A stretch of 18,361 nucleotides of DNA from DATJFQ01 sp035495555 (GTDB lineage Bacteria > Acidobacteriota > Vicinamibacteria > Vicinamibacterales > 2-12-FULL-66-21). Both the position numbers and the translations under genes were made by a program. Under the pieces are notes generated by a model. The model did no database searches and was not told the DNA's origin. It saw only the letters and a program-made list of their open reading frames with translations. Location: positions 1 through 18,361 of the forward strand of contig DATJFQ010000001.1 in the NCBI GenBank assembly GCA_035495555.1, written 5' to 3'. How positions within the stretch are numbered: position 1 is the first letter of the stretch; every line of letters begins with the position of its first letter. This document shows positions 5,559-13,425 of this stretch, piece after piece.

Positions 5559-8500
5559 TCAGCGTTCCGACAGCCACTCGTCGCGCAGCACCTCGAGCGG
5601 CTTCGTGATCTTCTTGCCGCCGGCCTCGAGCGTCACCTCGTAGAGGCCAGGGCTCACCTGGGCGAAGCCGCCGCGGCCGCCGCCGCGGCCGACCTGCTGG
5701 CCGGCCTGCGGCGTTTCGGTCAGGTTCCACCAGACGCGGTTGATGCCGGCGTTCTTCGTCCCCTCGAGGGTGCGGACCACACGCGAACCGTCGCTGATCG
5801 TGATCTTCACATCGCCGCTCGCTGCCGACTTCAGGTAGTAGTTGATCGCGGCGCCGCGCGGCGCGTTCTCGCCGACGAAGACCTTCTGACCGCCGACGAC
5901 CTCGTTGTGCTGCTGGTCGTTCAGATACGCAATCGCCGGACGGATGTCGAACAGCGCAACGTCCGAATCCCGCACCATCGGCGTGAGCTGCTGGAGCGGC
6001 GTGACGTCGTCCGCTATCCACACGCTGCGGCCGTGCGACGCGACGATTAAATCGTTGTCGCGCGGGTGCACCAGGATGTCGTCGGTGCGCACGGTCGGGT
6101 AGTTCGTCATGAACTTCTGCCAGTGCTGCCCGCCATTGAGCGAGAGGTACAGCCCGAACTCCGTTCCGACGTAGAGCAGCTCGCGGTTTTTCGGGTCCTC
6201 GCGGATGACCTGCACGTTTCCGTACTGCGGCAGATCGTTCGTGATGCTCTTGAACGTGGCGCCGTAGTCGTGCGTCACGAAGACGTACGGCTTCAGATCG
6301 TCGCTGCGGTGTCCGTCGACCGACACGTACGCGGTTGCGGGATCGAAGTGCGACGCATCGATCCGCGAGATCCAGTACAGGTTGTCTTTCGGCAGCCCGG
6401 GCAGGTTCCTGCCCACTTCCGTGAACGTCGAGCCGCCGTCCTTGCTCACCTGCAGGTTCCCGTCGTCGGTTCCCGCCCAGACGACACCGGGCAGCACCGG
6501 CGACTCGGAGATGCTGATGATCGTGCTGTACGAGACGACGCCGTCATTTTTCGAGAGTTGCGTGAGATCGCCCGCGACACCCATGAGCGTGACCTTGTTG
6601 CGATCGACGTCCTTCGTCAGATCGGCGCTCGCCACCCACGTGTCGCCCTGGTTATACGACTTGAACAGGCGATTGCCGCCGAGCCACACGATCTTCGGGT
6701 TGTGGGGCGACATGATCACCGGCGTATTCCAATTGAAGCGATAGACATCGCCGACCTTCGCGTTGATCACGTTTGGCGTCCCACCGCGTCCGCCGCCACG
6801 GCCGCCGCGCCCGCGCGCGTTCGGATCCGGCGGCGCAACCGGACGGATGCTCTTGCCGCGCCCCTCGCGCAGGTCGTACCGGTTCGTCGCGCCGTCCTGG
6901 GACTCCGTGATGACCATGTTGTAGTCGGTCGGATCGACCGACGTGTAGAACCCATCGCCGCCGCCGATGCCGAACCAGTCGGAATTCATGATGCCGCCGC
7001 GGCCGCGTACCGCGCTCGGGCCGCCCCAGCTGCCGTTGTCCTGCAGGCCGATGTAGACGTAATACGGGTGTCGCATGTCGGCCGTGACGACGTAGGCGAG
7101 CGCCGTCGCCATGGTGTTCACGTAATCCCACGTCTTCCCTTGATCCCACGTGACGTCGAGGCCGCCGTCGTTGCCGATCATCAGGTGGTTTGGATTTTTC
7201 GGGTCGACCCAGATCGCATGCTGATCGACGTGCGCCGGATCCCCGTACCCGCCGGCCTCATCGAGCGTCGCGAACATCTTGCCGCCGTCGAGCGACTTCG
7301 CGACCGGCAGGCCTGCGACGTAGATGGTCTTGTCGCTGCTCGGATCCACGCGGAGCTGGCTGAAATACATCGGCCGCGAGTTGCAGTTGCTCACGAGCGT
7401 CCAGGATCGGCCCTTGTCCTCTGATCGGAAGACGCCGCCCTTCGCGGCGTCGAGCGGGGGCGGGGTGCGATTGAGCTGCGGCTGCTGTTCCGCCTGCTGC
7501 CCGCCAAAGCCGCCGCGGCCGGTCGGGAAGCCGTGGCTCGGACCGCCGTTGTTGCACCAGTCGAACTGCCCGCGGCCGCCGCCCTGCGCCGCCTGCGGGG
7601 GCGGCGTCGGCTGCTGCGCGGCCTGACCGGCCTGCCCCGCTGCGGCTTGCGCGCCGCGTCCGCGTCCCTGCGCGCCGGGCGGCACCACCGCTGCCGCGCC
7701 GGCCGGTGTCGCTTCCGTCGCGGCGCCCTGTTCAACGGGCGGTGTGCGCTCCGGCGTGCCGGACTCCCCCGCTTCGATTTGCGCATAGACGACGTTGGGG
7801 TTCGATCGTGAGACATCGAGCGCGATCCGGCCGTACGTTCCAGGCGGGAGGCCGCTGCCGGTCAACCTGGTCCAGGTCTTCCCTGCATCGGTGCTCTTCC
7901 AGATCCCGCTGCCCGGTCCTCCGCCGTTGAAGCAGCACCCCGAACGCCGCCGTTGATAGCTCGCGGCGTAGATCGTGTTGCTGTTCGACGGATCCAGGAC
8001 GATGTCCGTGAACCCCGTGTCGTCGTCGATGAACTTGATCTTGTTCCACGTCCTGCCGCCGTCGGTCGTCTTGTAAACGCCGCGGTCGGCGCTCGGGCCG
8101 AACAGATGTCCCGGCGAGGCGACGTAAACCGTCTCAGGGTTCTTCGGATCGATCACGATGCGCGCGATCGTCTGCGTTTCCTTCAGGCCGAGATTCGTGA
8201 ACGTCTTGCCGCCATCCGTCGTCTTGAAAATCCCTTCCCCGAAGGACGCGGTCTGGCGATTGTTCGGCTCGCCGGTGCCGACGTAGACGATGTTCGGATC
8301 GCGCGGATGGATCGCGATGTCGCCGATCGACGCGACCGGATACGTCTGAAACACCGGCGTGAAGGTGACGCCATTGTTCTCCGATTTGAAAACGCCGCCC
8401 ACCGCATAGCCGACCCAGATGATGTTGGGGTTGGTTTCCGAGACCGCGATGTCGTCGATCCGTCCGCCCATGCTGGCGGGGCCGATGGATCGGAATCGAA

Positions 8501-8660
8501 ACGCCGAGAGGAGGGGGTCGTCGGACTGGTTGATCGCGGGTGGATTGACTGCCGGCAACTGTCCGGCGGCTTGTGCCTGCGGCCGGCCGGCCAGCAACGA
8601 CACCCCAAGCGCGGCAAGCGATAGCGCGAAGATGGCGCCCCTTCGCAAACGGCTCATCAT
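5559..8660 (-). CDS. Sortilin/VPS10-like BNR-repeat beta-propeller protein, secreted
   Basis: A 1033-aa exported propeller. Residues 1-32 are a signal peptide. From about 55 onward there are repeated BNR (Asp-box) motifs of the S/T-x-D-x-G-x-T-W/F type, such as KTTDGGKTF (146-154), KTTDGGRTW (197-205) and KSTDAGKTW (255-263), as in sortilin N-terminal and sialidase-like propellers. Residues about 300-407 are a low-complexity insert rich in Ala, Gln, Gly and Pro. Further GRGGRGGG-type linkers lie near 610-627 and 987-1000. A beta-sandwich-like C-terminus begins near 930 (INYYLKSAASGDVKITI). No hydrolase active site was identified, so it is more likely a binding protein than an enzyme. The start at 8660 has Shine-Dalgarno AGAGGA 7 nt upstream. 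It is a paralogue of the protein at 13574-16300. Confidence 0.85.
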   Translation of the reverse strand: MMSRLRRGAIFALSLAALGVSLLAGRPQAQAAGQLPAVNPPAINQSDDPLLSAFRFRSIGPASMGGRIDDIAVSETNPNIIWVGYAVGGVFKSENNGVTFTPVFQTYPVASIGDIAIHPRDPNIVYVGTGEPNNRQTASFGEGIFKTTDGGKTFTNLGLKETQTIARIVIDPKNPETVYVASPGHLFGPSADRGVYKTTDGGRTWNKIKFIDDDTGFTDIVLDPSNSNTIYAASYQRRRSGCCFNGGGPGSGIWKSTDAGKTWTRLTGSGLPPGTYGRIALDVSRSNPNVVYAQIEAGESGTPERTPPVEQGAATEATPAGAAAVVPPGAQGRGRGAQAAAGQAGQAAQQPTPPPQAAQGGGRGQFDWCNNGGPSHGFPTGRGGFGGQQAEQQPQLNRTPPPLDAAKGGVFRSEDKGRSWTLVSNCNSRPMYFSQLRVDPSSDKTIYVAGLPVAKSLDGGKMFATLDEAGGYGDPAHVDQHAIWVDPKNPNHLMIGNDGGLDVTWDQGKTWDYVNTMATALAYVVTADMRHPYYVYIGLQDNGSWGGPSAVRGRGGIMNSDWFGIGGGDGFYTSVDPTDYNMVITESQDGATNRYDLREGRGKSIRPVAPPDPNARGRGGRGGGRGGTPNVINAKVGDVYRFNWNTPVIMSPHNPKIVWLGGNRLFKSYNQGDTWVASADLTKDVDRNKVTLMGVAGDLTQLSKNDGVVSYSTIISISESPVLPGVVWAGTDDGNLQVSKDGGSTFTEVGRNLPGLPKDNLYWISRIDASHFDPATAYVSVDGHRSDDLKPYVFVTHDYGATFKSITNDLPQYGNVQVIREDPKNRELLYVGTEFGLYLSLNGGQHWQKFMTNYPTVRTDDILVHPRDNDLIVASHGRSVWIADDVTPLQQLTPMVRDSDVALFDIRPAIAYLNDQQHNEVVGGQKVFVGENAPRGAAINYYLKSAASGDVKITISDGSRVVRTLEGTKNAGINRVWWNLTETPQAGQQVGRGGGRGGFAQVSPGLYEVTLEAGGKKITKPLEVLRDEWLSER

Positions 8661-8717
8661 GAATGTGTCCTCTTTTGAAAAATCAGCAACCCGAAGCGGA
8701 CGGAAGTTTATCACCGC

Positions 8718-8723
8718 TATACT
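8718..8723 (+). promoter_or_regulatory. Candidate -10 element TATACT for leaderless lipoprotein mRNA
   Basis: TATACT, close to the sigma-70 consensus, is 6 nt before ATG 8730, with no room for a Shine-Dalgarno. No clear -35 hexamer is present at the usual distance. The 69-nt gap also serves the divergent propeller gene. Confidence 0.55.
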
Positions 8724-8729
8724 TCGGCC

Positions 8730-9887
8730 ATGCGGCGTCCGTTTCTCCGCGCGTCGTCGTTTGTCTTCGTCTGCCTGGTTCTCGGCGCGTGCGGTGCACG
8801 GAAAGCTCCAGCGGCCGCGCCCGCGCCGCCGGCGCCCCCCGCCGCGAGCGCGCCCGCTCCGGTATCGCCGGCCGCCTCCGCGTCGGGCGATGCACTGCCC
8901 GCGCGCCTCGACGACCAGACGTTCTGGTCGCTGATCGGCGAGTTGTCGGAGCCGGGCGGAAGCTTTCGTTCGGACAACCTGCTGTCCAACGAGCTGCACA
9001 TGCAGTACGTCATTCCGCAGCTCACCGAAACCGTGAAGCCCCGTGGCGCATACATGGGCGTCGGACCGGAGCAGAACTTCACGTATATCGCGGCCATCCG
9101 ACCGGCGATGGTCTTCATCGTCGACATCCGGCGCGGGAACCTGGATCTCCACCTCCTGTACAAGGCCTTGTTCGAGCTGTCGCACGATCGGACCGAATTC
9201 GTCTCGCGGCTCTTCGCGCGGCCCCGCCCGAGGGACCTGAAGCCGCAGCCGGGCGTGAACGACATCTTCGAAGCGGTCGACGGCGAGCAGACGGACGAAG
9301 CCACGTTCAGCGCCAATCTGCAGGAGGTGCTGGATCACCTCACGAAGACGCGGCATCTTCCGCTGCTCGACGAGGACGTTGCAGGAATCCAGTACGTGTA
9401 CCGCGCGTTTCAGATGTTTGGCCCGGGGCTGACGTACTGGTCAACGGGCGGCTTCGGCGGACGGACGGGGCGCACGGCGCCAACCTACTGGGACTTGATG
9501 CTGCTGACAGACGAGGCGCAGGTGAACTGGAGCTATCTCGCGAACGACGCGAATTTCGAGTTCATCAAAGGTCTCGAGGAACAGAACCTCATTGTCCCCA
9601 TCGTGGGCAACTTTGGCGGGCCGAAGGCAATCCGCGCGGTCGGGGCGTATCTGAAGGACCACCACGCGATGGTCGCCGCGTTCTATCTCTCGAATGTGGA
9701 GCAGTATCTTTACGGCGACGGGTTGTGGGACGCGTTCTGCGCGAACGTCGCGACGCTGCCGCTGGACGATTCGAGTACGTTCATCCGTTCCGTCCGCTCC
9801 GGCCAGTTCGGGTACGGCCCCGGCGGGCTGACGTCGGTGCTCGGCAACATGATGGAGGAGACGCGCGCGTGCCGCGCGCCGTTTTAG
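8730..9887 (+). CDS. Lipoprotein with Rossmann/methyltransferase-like signature
   Basis: A 385-aa predicted lipoprotein. The N-terminal hydrophobic stretch ends in a lipobox LGAC with Cys21. An Ala/Pro-rich spacer (about 24-55) follows, typical of surface-tethered proteins. The folded part has GAYMGVGPEQNF (106-117), then VFIVDIRRGN (128-137). This order, a glycine loop followed about 20 residues later by a strand ending in Asp, resembles motif I and the acidic loop of class I SAM-dependent methyltransferases. The C-terminal part includes IVPIVGNFGGPKAIRAV, FYLSNVEQYLY and STFIRS. From memory it resembles the uncharacterised Leptospira LIC_10091-type family, which I could not verify. A methyltransferase outside the cytoplasm would lack SAM, so the fold may be reused. 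TATACT lies 6 nt before the ATG. Confidence 0.75.
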   Translation: MRRPFLRASSFVFVCLVLGACGARKAPAAAPAPPAPPAASAPAPVSPAASASGDALPARLDDQTFWSLIGELSEPGGSFRSDNLLSNELHMQYVIPQLTETVKPRGAYMGVGPEQNFTYIAAIRPAMVFIVDIRRGNLDLHLLYKALFELSHDRTEFVSRLFARPRPRDLKPQPGVNDIFEAVDGEQTDEATFSANLQEVLDHLTKTRHLPLLDEDVAGIQYVYRAFQMFGPGLTYWSTGGFGGRTGRTAPTYWDLMLLTDEAQVNWSYLANDANFEFIKGLEEQNLIVPIVGNFGGPKAIRAVGAYLKDHHAMVAAFYLSNVEQYLYGDGLWDAFCANVATLPLDDSSTFIRSVRSGQFGYGPGGLTSVLGNMMEETRACRAPF

Positions 9888-9909
9888 CCGTCGGCCGTTC
9901 GGATCTTCC

Positions 9910-9944
9910 AATCTGCAATCTGCAGTCTGCAATCTGCAGTCTGC
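9910..9944. repeat. Five-unit heptamer repeat A(A/G)TCTGC between convergent genes
   Basis: Units are AATCTGC, AATCTGC, AGTCTGC, AATCTGC and AGTCTGC, exactly 7 nt each, followed by AATTCA. The array fills most of the 60-nt gap between the convergent stops at 9887 and 9948. The sequence differs from the CCCAAYT type, but the period, length and location are the same. Confidence 0.85.
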
Positions 9945-9947
9945 AAT

Positions 9948-11033
9948 TCACCGCTCGGTTTCCTGTAGCAGCCGAGCTAGGTAGTCCTTCCAGACAGCGG
10001 CCAGTGTGTGCGTGCCGTGCCCCGCCGTCTTGTCGCTGAGCGGGATGACGACCGCGCGGCCGTGCGGCACGCGCGTGATCTCCTTTTGCAGGATCCCCAG
10101 CTCGGGCGGATTGATGAGATCGTCGGCGGAGTTGATGGCCAGCAGCGGCGCCTTGATCTTCTCGAGCCCGGGGCCGGGATCGTAGTCGTGCGAGGCCTCC
10201 AGCGCATAGAGGATGTTGTTGGCATCGCCCGTCTTCAGATAGTTCGCGACATACTCGTCCAGCACCTTGTCGGCGGCTTCCAGCGTCGGCGCCTGCCGCT
10301 GACGGAGGATCGGATTGCTGCCCACGAGCCACAGCATTTCGGCAGCGGTTCGAAGGCTCGGCGGCTCGGTCGTGTAGTCGCCGTCTTTCCAGTCGGGATC
10401 GTGCGTGATGGCGTCGATCACGACGCGTCGCCACACGCGGTTGCGGCCGGAAATCTGCGTCGGCAGGCTGGCGAGCGGCATGAGCGCGTCCATAAAATCC
10501 GGGTAGCGCTCGCCCCACATCCAGGTGTGCATGCCCCCCATCGAGGTGCCCATGACGAGACGCAGATGATTCACGCCCACGCCATCGGTCAGCAGCCGAT
10601 GCTCCGCCTCGATCATGTCGACGTATCCGTAGTGGGGGAATTTCGCGTGGAGGCCGTCGCTCGGCTTACTCGATTTTCCATGGCCGATGTCATCGGGCAG
10701 GACGATGAAATACTTTGATACGTCGAGGAGCTGACCGGGACCGAACAGCTCGCCGGCGAATGTGCGTCCCGTGAACTGTCCCCCGGTCCCGCCGGTCCCG
10801 TGCATCACGAGCACCGCGTTGCGGACGACGCCCGAGGCATCCTTCCGCGGCGTGCCGTACGTGCGGTAATGCAGTCGCAATTCCGGCAGCGTCTCGCCGG
10901 ACGTGAAATGAAAGTCGCGGATCACGAAGTCGTGTTCGGTGGGTGCGGGGACGGCTGTGGGTGCGGGTGCCTGGGCGGCGGCGACACCCGCGAGCGCAAG
11001 GGCCAGCGCACAGGCGATCGTGAAGCGTTGCAT
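9948..11033 (-). CDS. Secreted alpha/beta-hydrolase, homoserine O-acetyltransferase-like (MetX fold)
   Basis: A 361-aa alpha/beta-hydrolase related in layout to MetX acyltransferases but exported, with signal peptide 1-20 ending AAA. Catalytic features are the oxyanion-side VMHGTGG (76-82), nucleophile elbow GTSMGGM with Ser164, acid Asp305 in NSADDLINPP, and His339 in GHGTHT (339-344). A cap region (about 195-290) is present, rich in Trp and Asp. A true MetX works in the cytosol on acetyl-CoA, so this exported protein is more likely an esterase or other hydrolase; the substrate is unknown. The start at 11033 has no Shine-Dalgarno, but TAGAAT is 9 nt upstream. Palindromic repeats lie just beyond that promoter. 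Confidence 0.85.
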   Translation of the reverse strand: MQRFTIACALALALAGVAAAQAPAPTAVPAPTEHDFVIRDFHFTSGETLPELRLHYRTYGTPRKDASGVVRNAVLVMHGTGGTGGQFTGRTFAGELFGPGQLLDVSKYFIVLPDDIGHGKSSKPSDGLHAKFPHYGYVDMIEAEHRLLTDGVGVNHLRLVMGTSMGGMHTWMWGERYPDFMDALMPLASLPTQISGRNRVWRRVVIDAITHDPDWKDGDYTTEPPSLRTAAEMLWLVGSNPILRQRQAPTLEAADKVLDEYVANYLKTGDANNILYALEASHDYDPGPGLEKIKAPLLAINSADDLINPPELGILQKEITRVPHGRAVVIPLSDKTAGHGTHTLAAVWKDYLARLLQETER

Positions 11034-11042
11034 GATGCGGGG

Positions 11043-11048
11043 ATTCTA
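11043..11048 (-). promoter_or_regulatory. Candidate -10 element TAGAAT for the MetX-like hydrolase
   Basis: TAGAAT on the minus strand ends 9 nt before ATG 11033. It is followed upstream by the first GGGGTCWGACCCC palindrome (11059-11071), which would lie over the spacer. Confidence 0.45.
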
Positions 11049-11222
11049 CCGCGGGGCTGGGGTCAGACCCCGGCCGTCGAGTTGCCACAAGTACGTAAAC
11101 GGACGACCGGGGTCTGACCCCGGAAAGCCGGCGGCCGGGGTCTGACCCCGATAGTAGCCGTAGGCGTCGACCTTCGCGTCGATGGACACCTCGACGTACG
11201 CGCCTTCACGAGCCGTCGATCG
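11046..11222 (-). pseudogene. Possible gene remnant interrupted by palindromic repeats
   Basis: One minus-strand frame is open for 58 codons and reads like protein in two islands. The first is EGAYVEVSIDAKVDAYGYY (before 11151) and the second is FTYLWQLDG (near 11099-11073). The codons between and after the islands are supplied by the GGGGTCWGACCCC palindromes. No ATG is present, and upstream a VLTIDGS reading is in a different frame. I do not recognise the family. It could be the C-terminus of a lost gene into which the repeats were inserted. Chance openness in GC-rich DNA is the alternative. Confidence 0.25.
11059..11150. repeat. Three copies of the palindrome GGGGTCWGACCCC (REP-like cluster)
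   Basis: Copies are at 11059-11071 (GGGGTCAGACCCC), 11107-11123 and 11135-11150 (both GGGGTCTGACCCC with C/G extensions). Each is a perfect palindrome apart from the central W. Copy one is inverted relative to the other two, as in bacterial interspersed mosaic elements. Such short palindromes are often mobilised by REP-associated tyrosine transposases, but no such gene is in the window. Confidence 0.8.
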
Positions 11223-11250
11223 TCAACACAGGGCTGACGCAATAACTCAA

Positions 11251-11284
11251 AAATTGGGAGTTGGGGACGTGGAAGTTGGGAATT
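11251..11284. repeat. Degenerate TTGGGAG-type heptamer repeat
   Basis: ATTGGGAGTTGGGGACGTGG then AAGTTGGGAATT lies just after the amidohydrolase stop (minus strand). It belongs to the same family as the repeats at 2224-2257 and 4696-4788. Confidence 0.65.
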
Positions 11285-11292
11285 ATCTCGGT

Positions 11293-12720
11293 TCACCAGA
11301 GCCCGACCTTCCCCCGTACCGATTCGATCAACTTCTGCGGATCGAAGCCCACGCCCTGCTTGAACACCGTCTGCACTTTTCGCACGTCGGCGATATTCGT
11401 GGACGGATCGCCGTCGATGACGACGAGGTCCGCCTGCTTGCCACGCGCAATCGATCCGATGCGCGATTCGCGCCCGAGATACGTCGCGCCGTTGAGCGTC
11501 CCGATCCTGATCGCCTCGAGCGGCGTGAAGCCCTCTTCGACGAGCAGTTCGAGCTGCCGCTGGTTCGAGTACCCGGGGATCACGCCGCCGCCGCCCGTCG
11601 GATCCGTCCCGGCCACGAGCAACCCGCCGGCGCGCGCGAACGCCCGCTCGAGCGCCATGCCTTTCCTAAAGAGCGCCGTATAGACGGACTGCTGGTTCTG
11701 GGCCGTGCGCTGGAAGTTCCGCTCGAACTGCTCCTTCAACTCGGGCAACAGCACGTCGAGCCCTGGCGGCATGGGTCGCCCCGGCGTGAACGTCTCGAAC
11801 ACCGTGAGCGTCGACGTCAGCGCCACATGCCGATCGACGAGTTTCTTCACGAGCGCTTTGAACGGCTCGCCGTTTTCATCGAGCGCCGCAATCGCGCGCT
11901 GGCCGACGCCCTGGCCAGGGCAGACGTCCGGCTGTTTGTTGTCGACGAAGTCCGTCGACGCCATGAAGCCGTGCTCGAGGTCGTCGATGCCGATGTCGGC
12001 AGCTTCGGCGTACGTGACGGAGCACAGATGTCCTGTGATCTTCAATCCGCGCTTGTGCGCCTCGTCCACCGCGGCCCGCAGCTCGTCGCGGGTGATCGCC
12101 ATGTACGCCTTGAACGAGGACGCGCCCATGTCAGCCCAGTAGTCCACCTGCCGCCGCGCGTCTTCCGCATCTTTCAGATCGCGCATCTGCAGGAAGCTGC
12201 TCGGGCCGTTCAGATACGGCGCTGTGGAATCGATCGCGGGACCGGGCTGCTGCCCCTCATCGATCAGTTGCTTCAGCTTCAGATCCATGAAGCCGTTCGT
12301 ATTCCCCGCCGTCCTCATCGTCGTAACGCCGCCGGCGAGATACAGCCGTACGAAGCTCTCGCCGAGCTGACCGTAGACGCCTGGCCCGGTCGGGTAATAG
12401 AGATGCTCGTGCAGCATGACGATGCCGGGCATCACACTCTTGCCCGTGAGATCGATGACGGTCGCGCCGGCGGGCGCTGGAACGGCGGAGGCGCTGCCCA
12501 TCTGATCGATCGAGCCGTTGCGGATGACGATCGTCTGGTCCGCGCGCACCGGCGCGCCGGTCCCGTCGATCACGCGAGCATGCGTCAACGCGACGATCGG
12601 AGCGTCGACGCTGATGAACGCACGAACGGCGTTGCCGAACTGTGGCGCCTGCGCGGCGAGCATCCCGCTTGTCAGCAGGACGCCGACCGTTGCAGTAGCA
12701 AACCTCGAACGGACCATCAT
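11293..12720 (-). CDS. Secreted metal-dependent amidohydrolase
   Basis: A 475-aa member of the amidohydrolase superfamily, close to the imidazolonepropionase/prolidase-like exported group. Signal peptide residues 1-23 end in LAA. The small beta-sandwich strand LTHARVIDGTGAP (45-57) precedes the TIM barrel. Metal and catalytic residues are visible: HEH (104-106), Lys204 in SSFKAYM (a candidate carboxylated bridging lysine), His231 in TGHLC, His250 in LEHGF, and Asp373 in AGTDPT. The C-terminal signature IARGKQADLVVIDGDPS closes the sandwich domain. The set supports a two-metal hydrolase of amide or peptide bonds in the periplasm; the substrate is unknown. It has a strong Shine-Dalgarno AGGAGG 8 nt before the ATG and starts 21 nt after the upstream membrane-protein gene, so they form an operon. 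Confidence 0.92.
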   Translation of the reverse strand: MMVRSRFATATVGVLLTSGMLAAQAPQFGNAVRAFISVDAPIVALTHARVIDGTGAPVRADQTIVIRNGSIDQMGSASAVPAPAGATVIDLTGKSVMPGIVMLHEHLYYPTGPGVYGQLGESFVRLYLAGGVTTMRTAGNTNGFMDLKLKQLIDEGQQPGPAIDSTAPYLNGPSSFLQMRDLKDAEDARRQVDYWADMGASSFKAYMAITRDELRAAVDEAHKRGLKITGHLCSVTYAEAADIGIDDLEHGFMASTDFVDNKQPDVCPGQGVGQRAIAALDENGEPFKALVKKLVDRHVALTSTLTVFETFTPGRPMPPGLDVLLPELKEQFERNFQRTAQNQQSVYTALFRKGMALERAFARAGGLLVAGTDPTGGGGVIPGYSNQRQLELLVEEGFTPLEAIRIGTLNGATYLGRESRIGSIARGKQADLVVIDGDPSTNIADVRKVQTVFKQGVGFDPQKLIESVRGKVGLW

Positions 12721-12741
12721 TATTTCGGCCTCCTGTCTGTC

Positions 12742-13392
12742 TCACCCGTGAACGAGCCGCTCGCGGGCCAGCCCCAGTGCCGCCACGACCGGCGCCCGGT
12801 CCTCCAGATCCGCAAGATCGATCCGCTTCGTACGCCCGGTCGTCGTCTCGATCGTGGCGAATCGATCGGCGATCTCGATCGACCGCAGCTCGCTCCAGGA
12901 TGCCTTCATCGAGCGGCGGAAAGGACGTCCGCCGACGGAAAGCCCTTCGTCGGAAATCCGCAGCGCGCGCCGATGCTCGGCGAAGGCCGTCACGCGATCG
13001 TGAAAGAACGCGAGCACGAGCAGCGTCACGATCATCAGCACGTTGGGCCGGCGGATGTGCCCCGTACGGTGATAGTGCTCGATCGTCTCGACGGCCACCA
13101 CCCCCGCGGCGAACACGTCGACCCAGTCGACCCCGTGATGCCCGTGCGGCGTGCCCGCGTGGCGGCTGCGGATCGCGCCGCGGAGCCCTCGCGCCGCAGC
13201 GACGACGAAGAGCGCGCCGGAGACGATCTCCAGAACTGCAATGGCGAGCTCCACGCCCGCCGCCGGCTCGCGGGCCATGATCGTGAGGCCATCGCCCAGC
13301 AGGATCATGGCCGGGACCAGATGCTGCAGCTTCTGGACGGCAAGCGCGCGCTGGCGCCGCTTCGAGCGAAGAACGACAGTCAAGGGCTTCAT
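12742..13392 (-). CDS. Membrane protein with C-terminal PH-like domain, function unknown
   Basis: A 216-aa protein with hydrophobic segments near residues 23-40 (weak), 46-66, 89-106 and 115-131. Basic residues at the N-terminus (RSKRRQR) suggest a cytoplasmic start. Histidines cluster around the third segment (PHGHHGVDW, then ETIEHYHRTGH), which is unusual and might bind a metal. The soluble tail (about 140-216) has the pattern LRISDEGLSV, then SWSELRSIEI, then ATIETTTGRTKRIDLADLED, which resembles bacterial PH-like domains. No family name is assigned. ATG 13392 is chosen because the upstream in-frame extension runs into the palindrome at 13426-13557. It lies 21 nt before the amidohydrolase gene and is probably co-transcribed. 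Confidence 0.7.
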   Translation of the reverse strand: MKPLTVVLRSKRRQRALAVQKLQHLVPAMILLGDGLTIMAREPAAGVELAIAVLEIVSGALFVVAAARGLRGAIRSRHAGTPHGHHGVDWVDVFAAGVVAVETIEHYHRTGHIRRPNVLMIVTLLVLAFFHDRVTAFAEHRRALRISDEGLSVGGRPFRRSMKASWSELRSIEIADRFATIETTTGRTKRIDLADLEDRAPVVAALGLARERLVHG

Positions 13393-13425
13393 CCGAATGC
13401 CCGCTGCTCTTGCCGGCTCACTCGG

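Noticed and set aside
6066..7424. A 452-codon plus-strand open frame inside the first propeller gene
   Set aside because: Antisense to conserved Asp-box repeats, with a composition (Arg/Val/Asp/His rich) typical of reverse-strand reading.
8661..9356. N-terminal extension of the first propeller to a start at 9356
   Set aside because: It would overlap the divergent lipoprotein gene by over 600 nt, is rich in Arg without a signal peptide, and ATG 8660 has both a Shine-Dalgarno and a normal signal peptide.
9910..9944. CRISPR-like array
   Set aside because: The units are 7 nt long with no spacers, so this is a microsatellite-like repeat.
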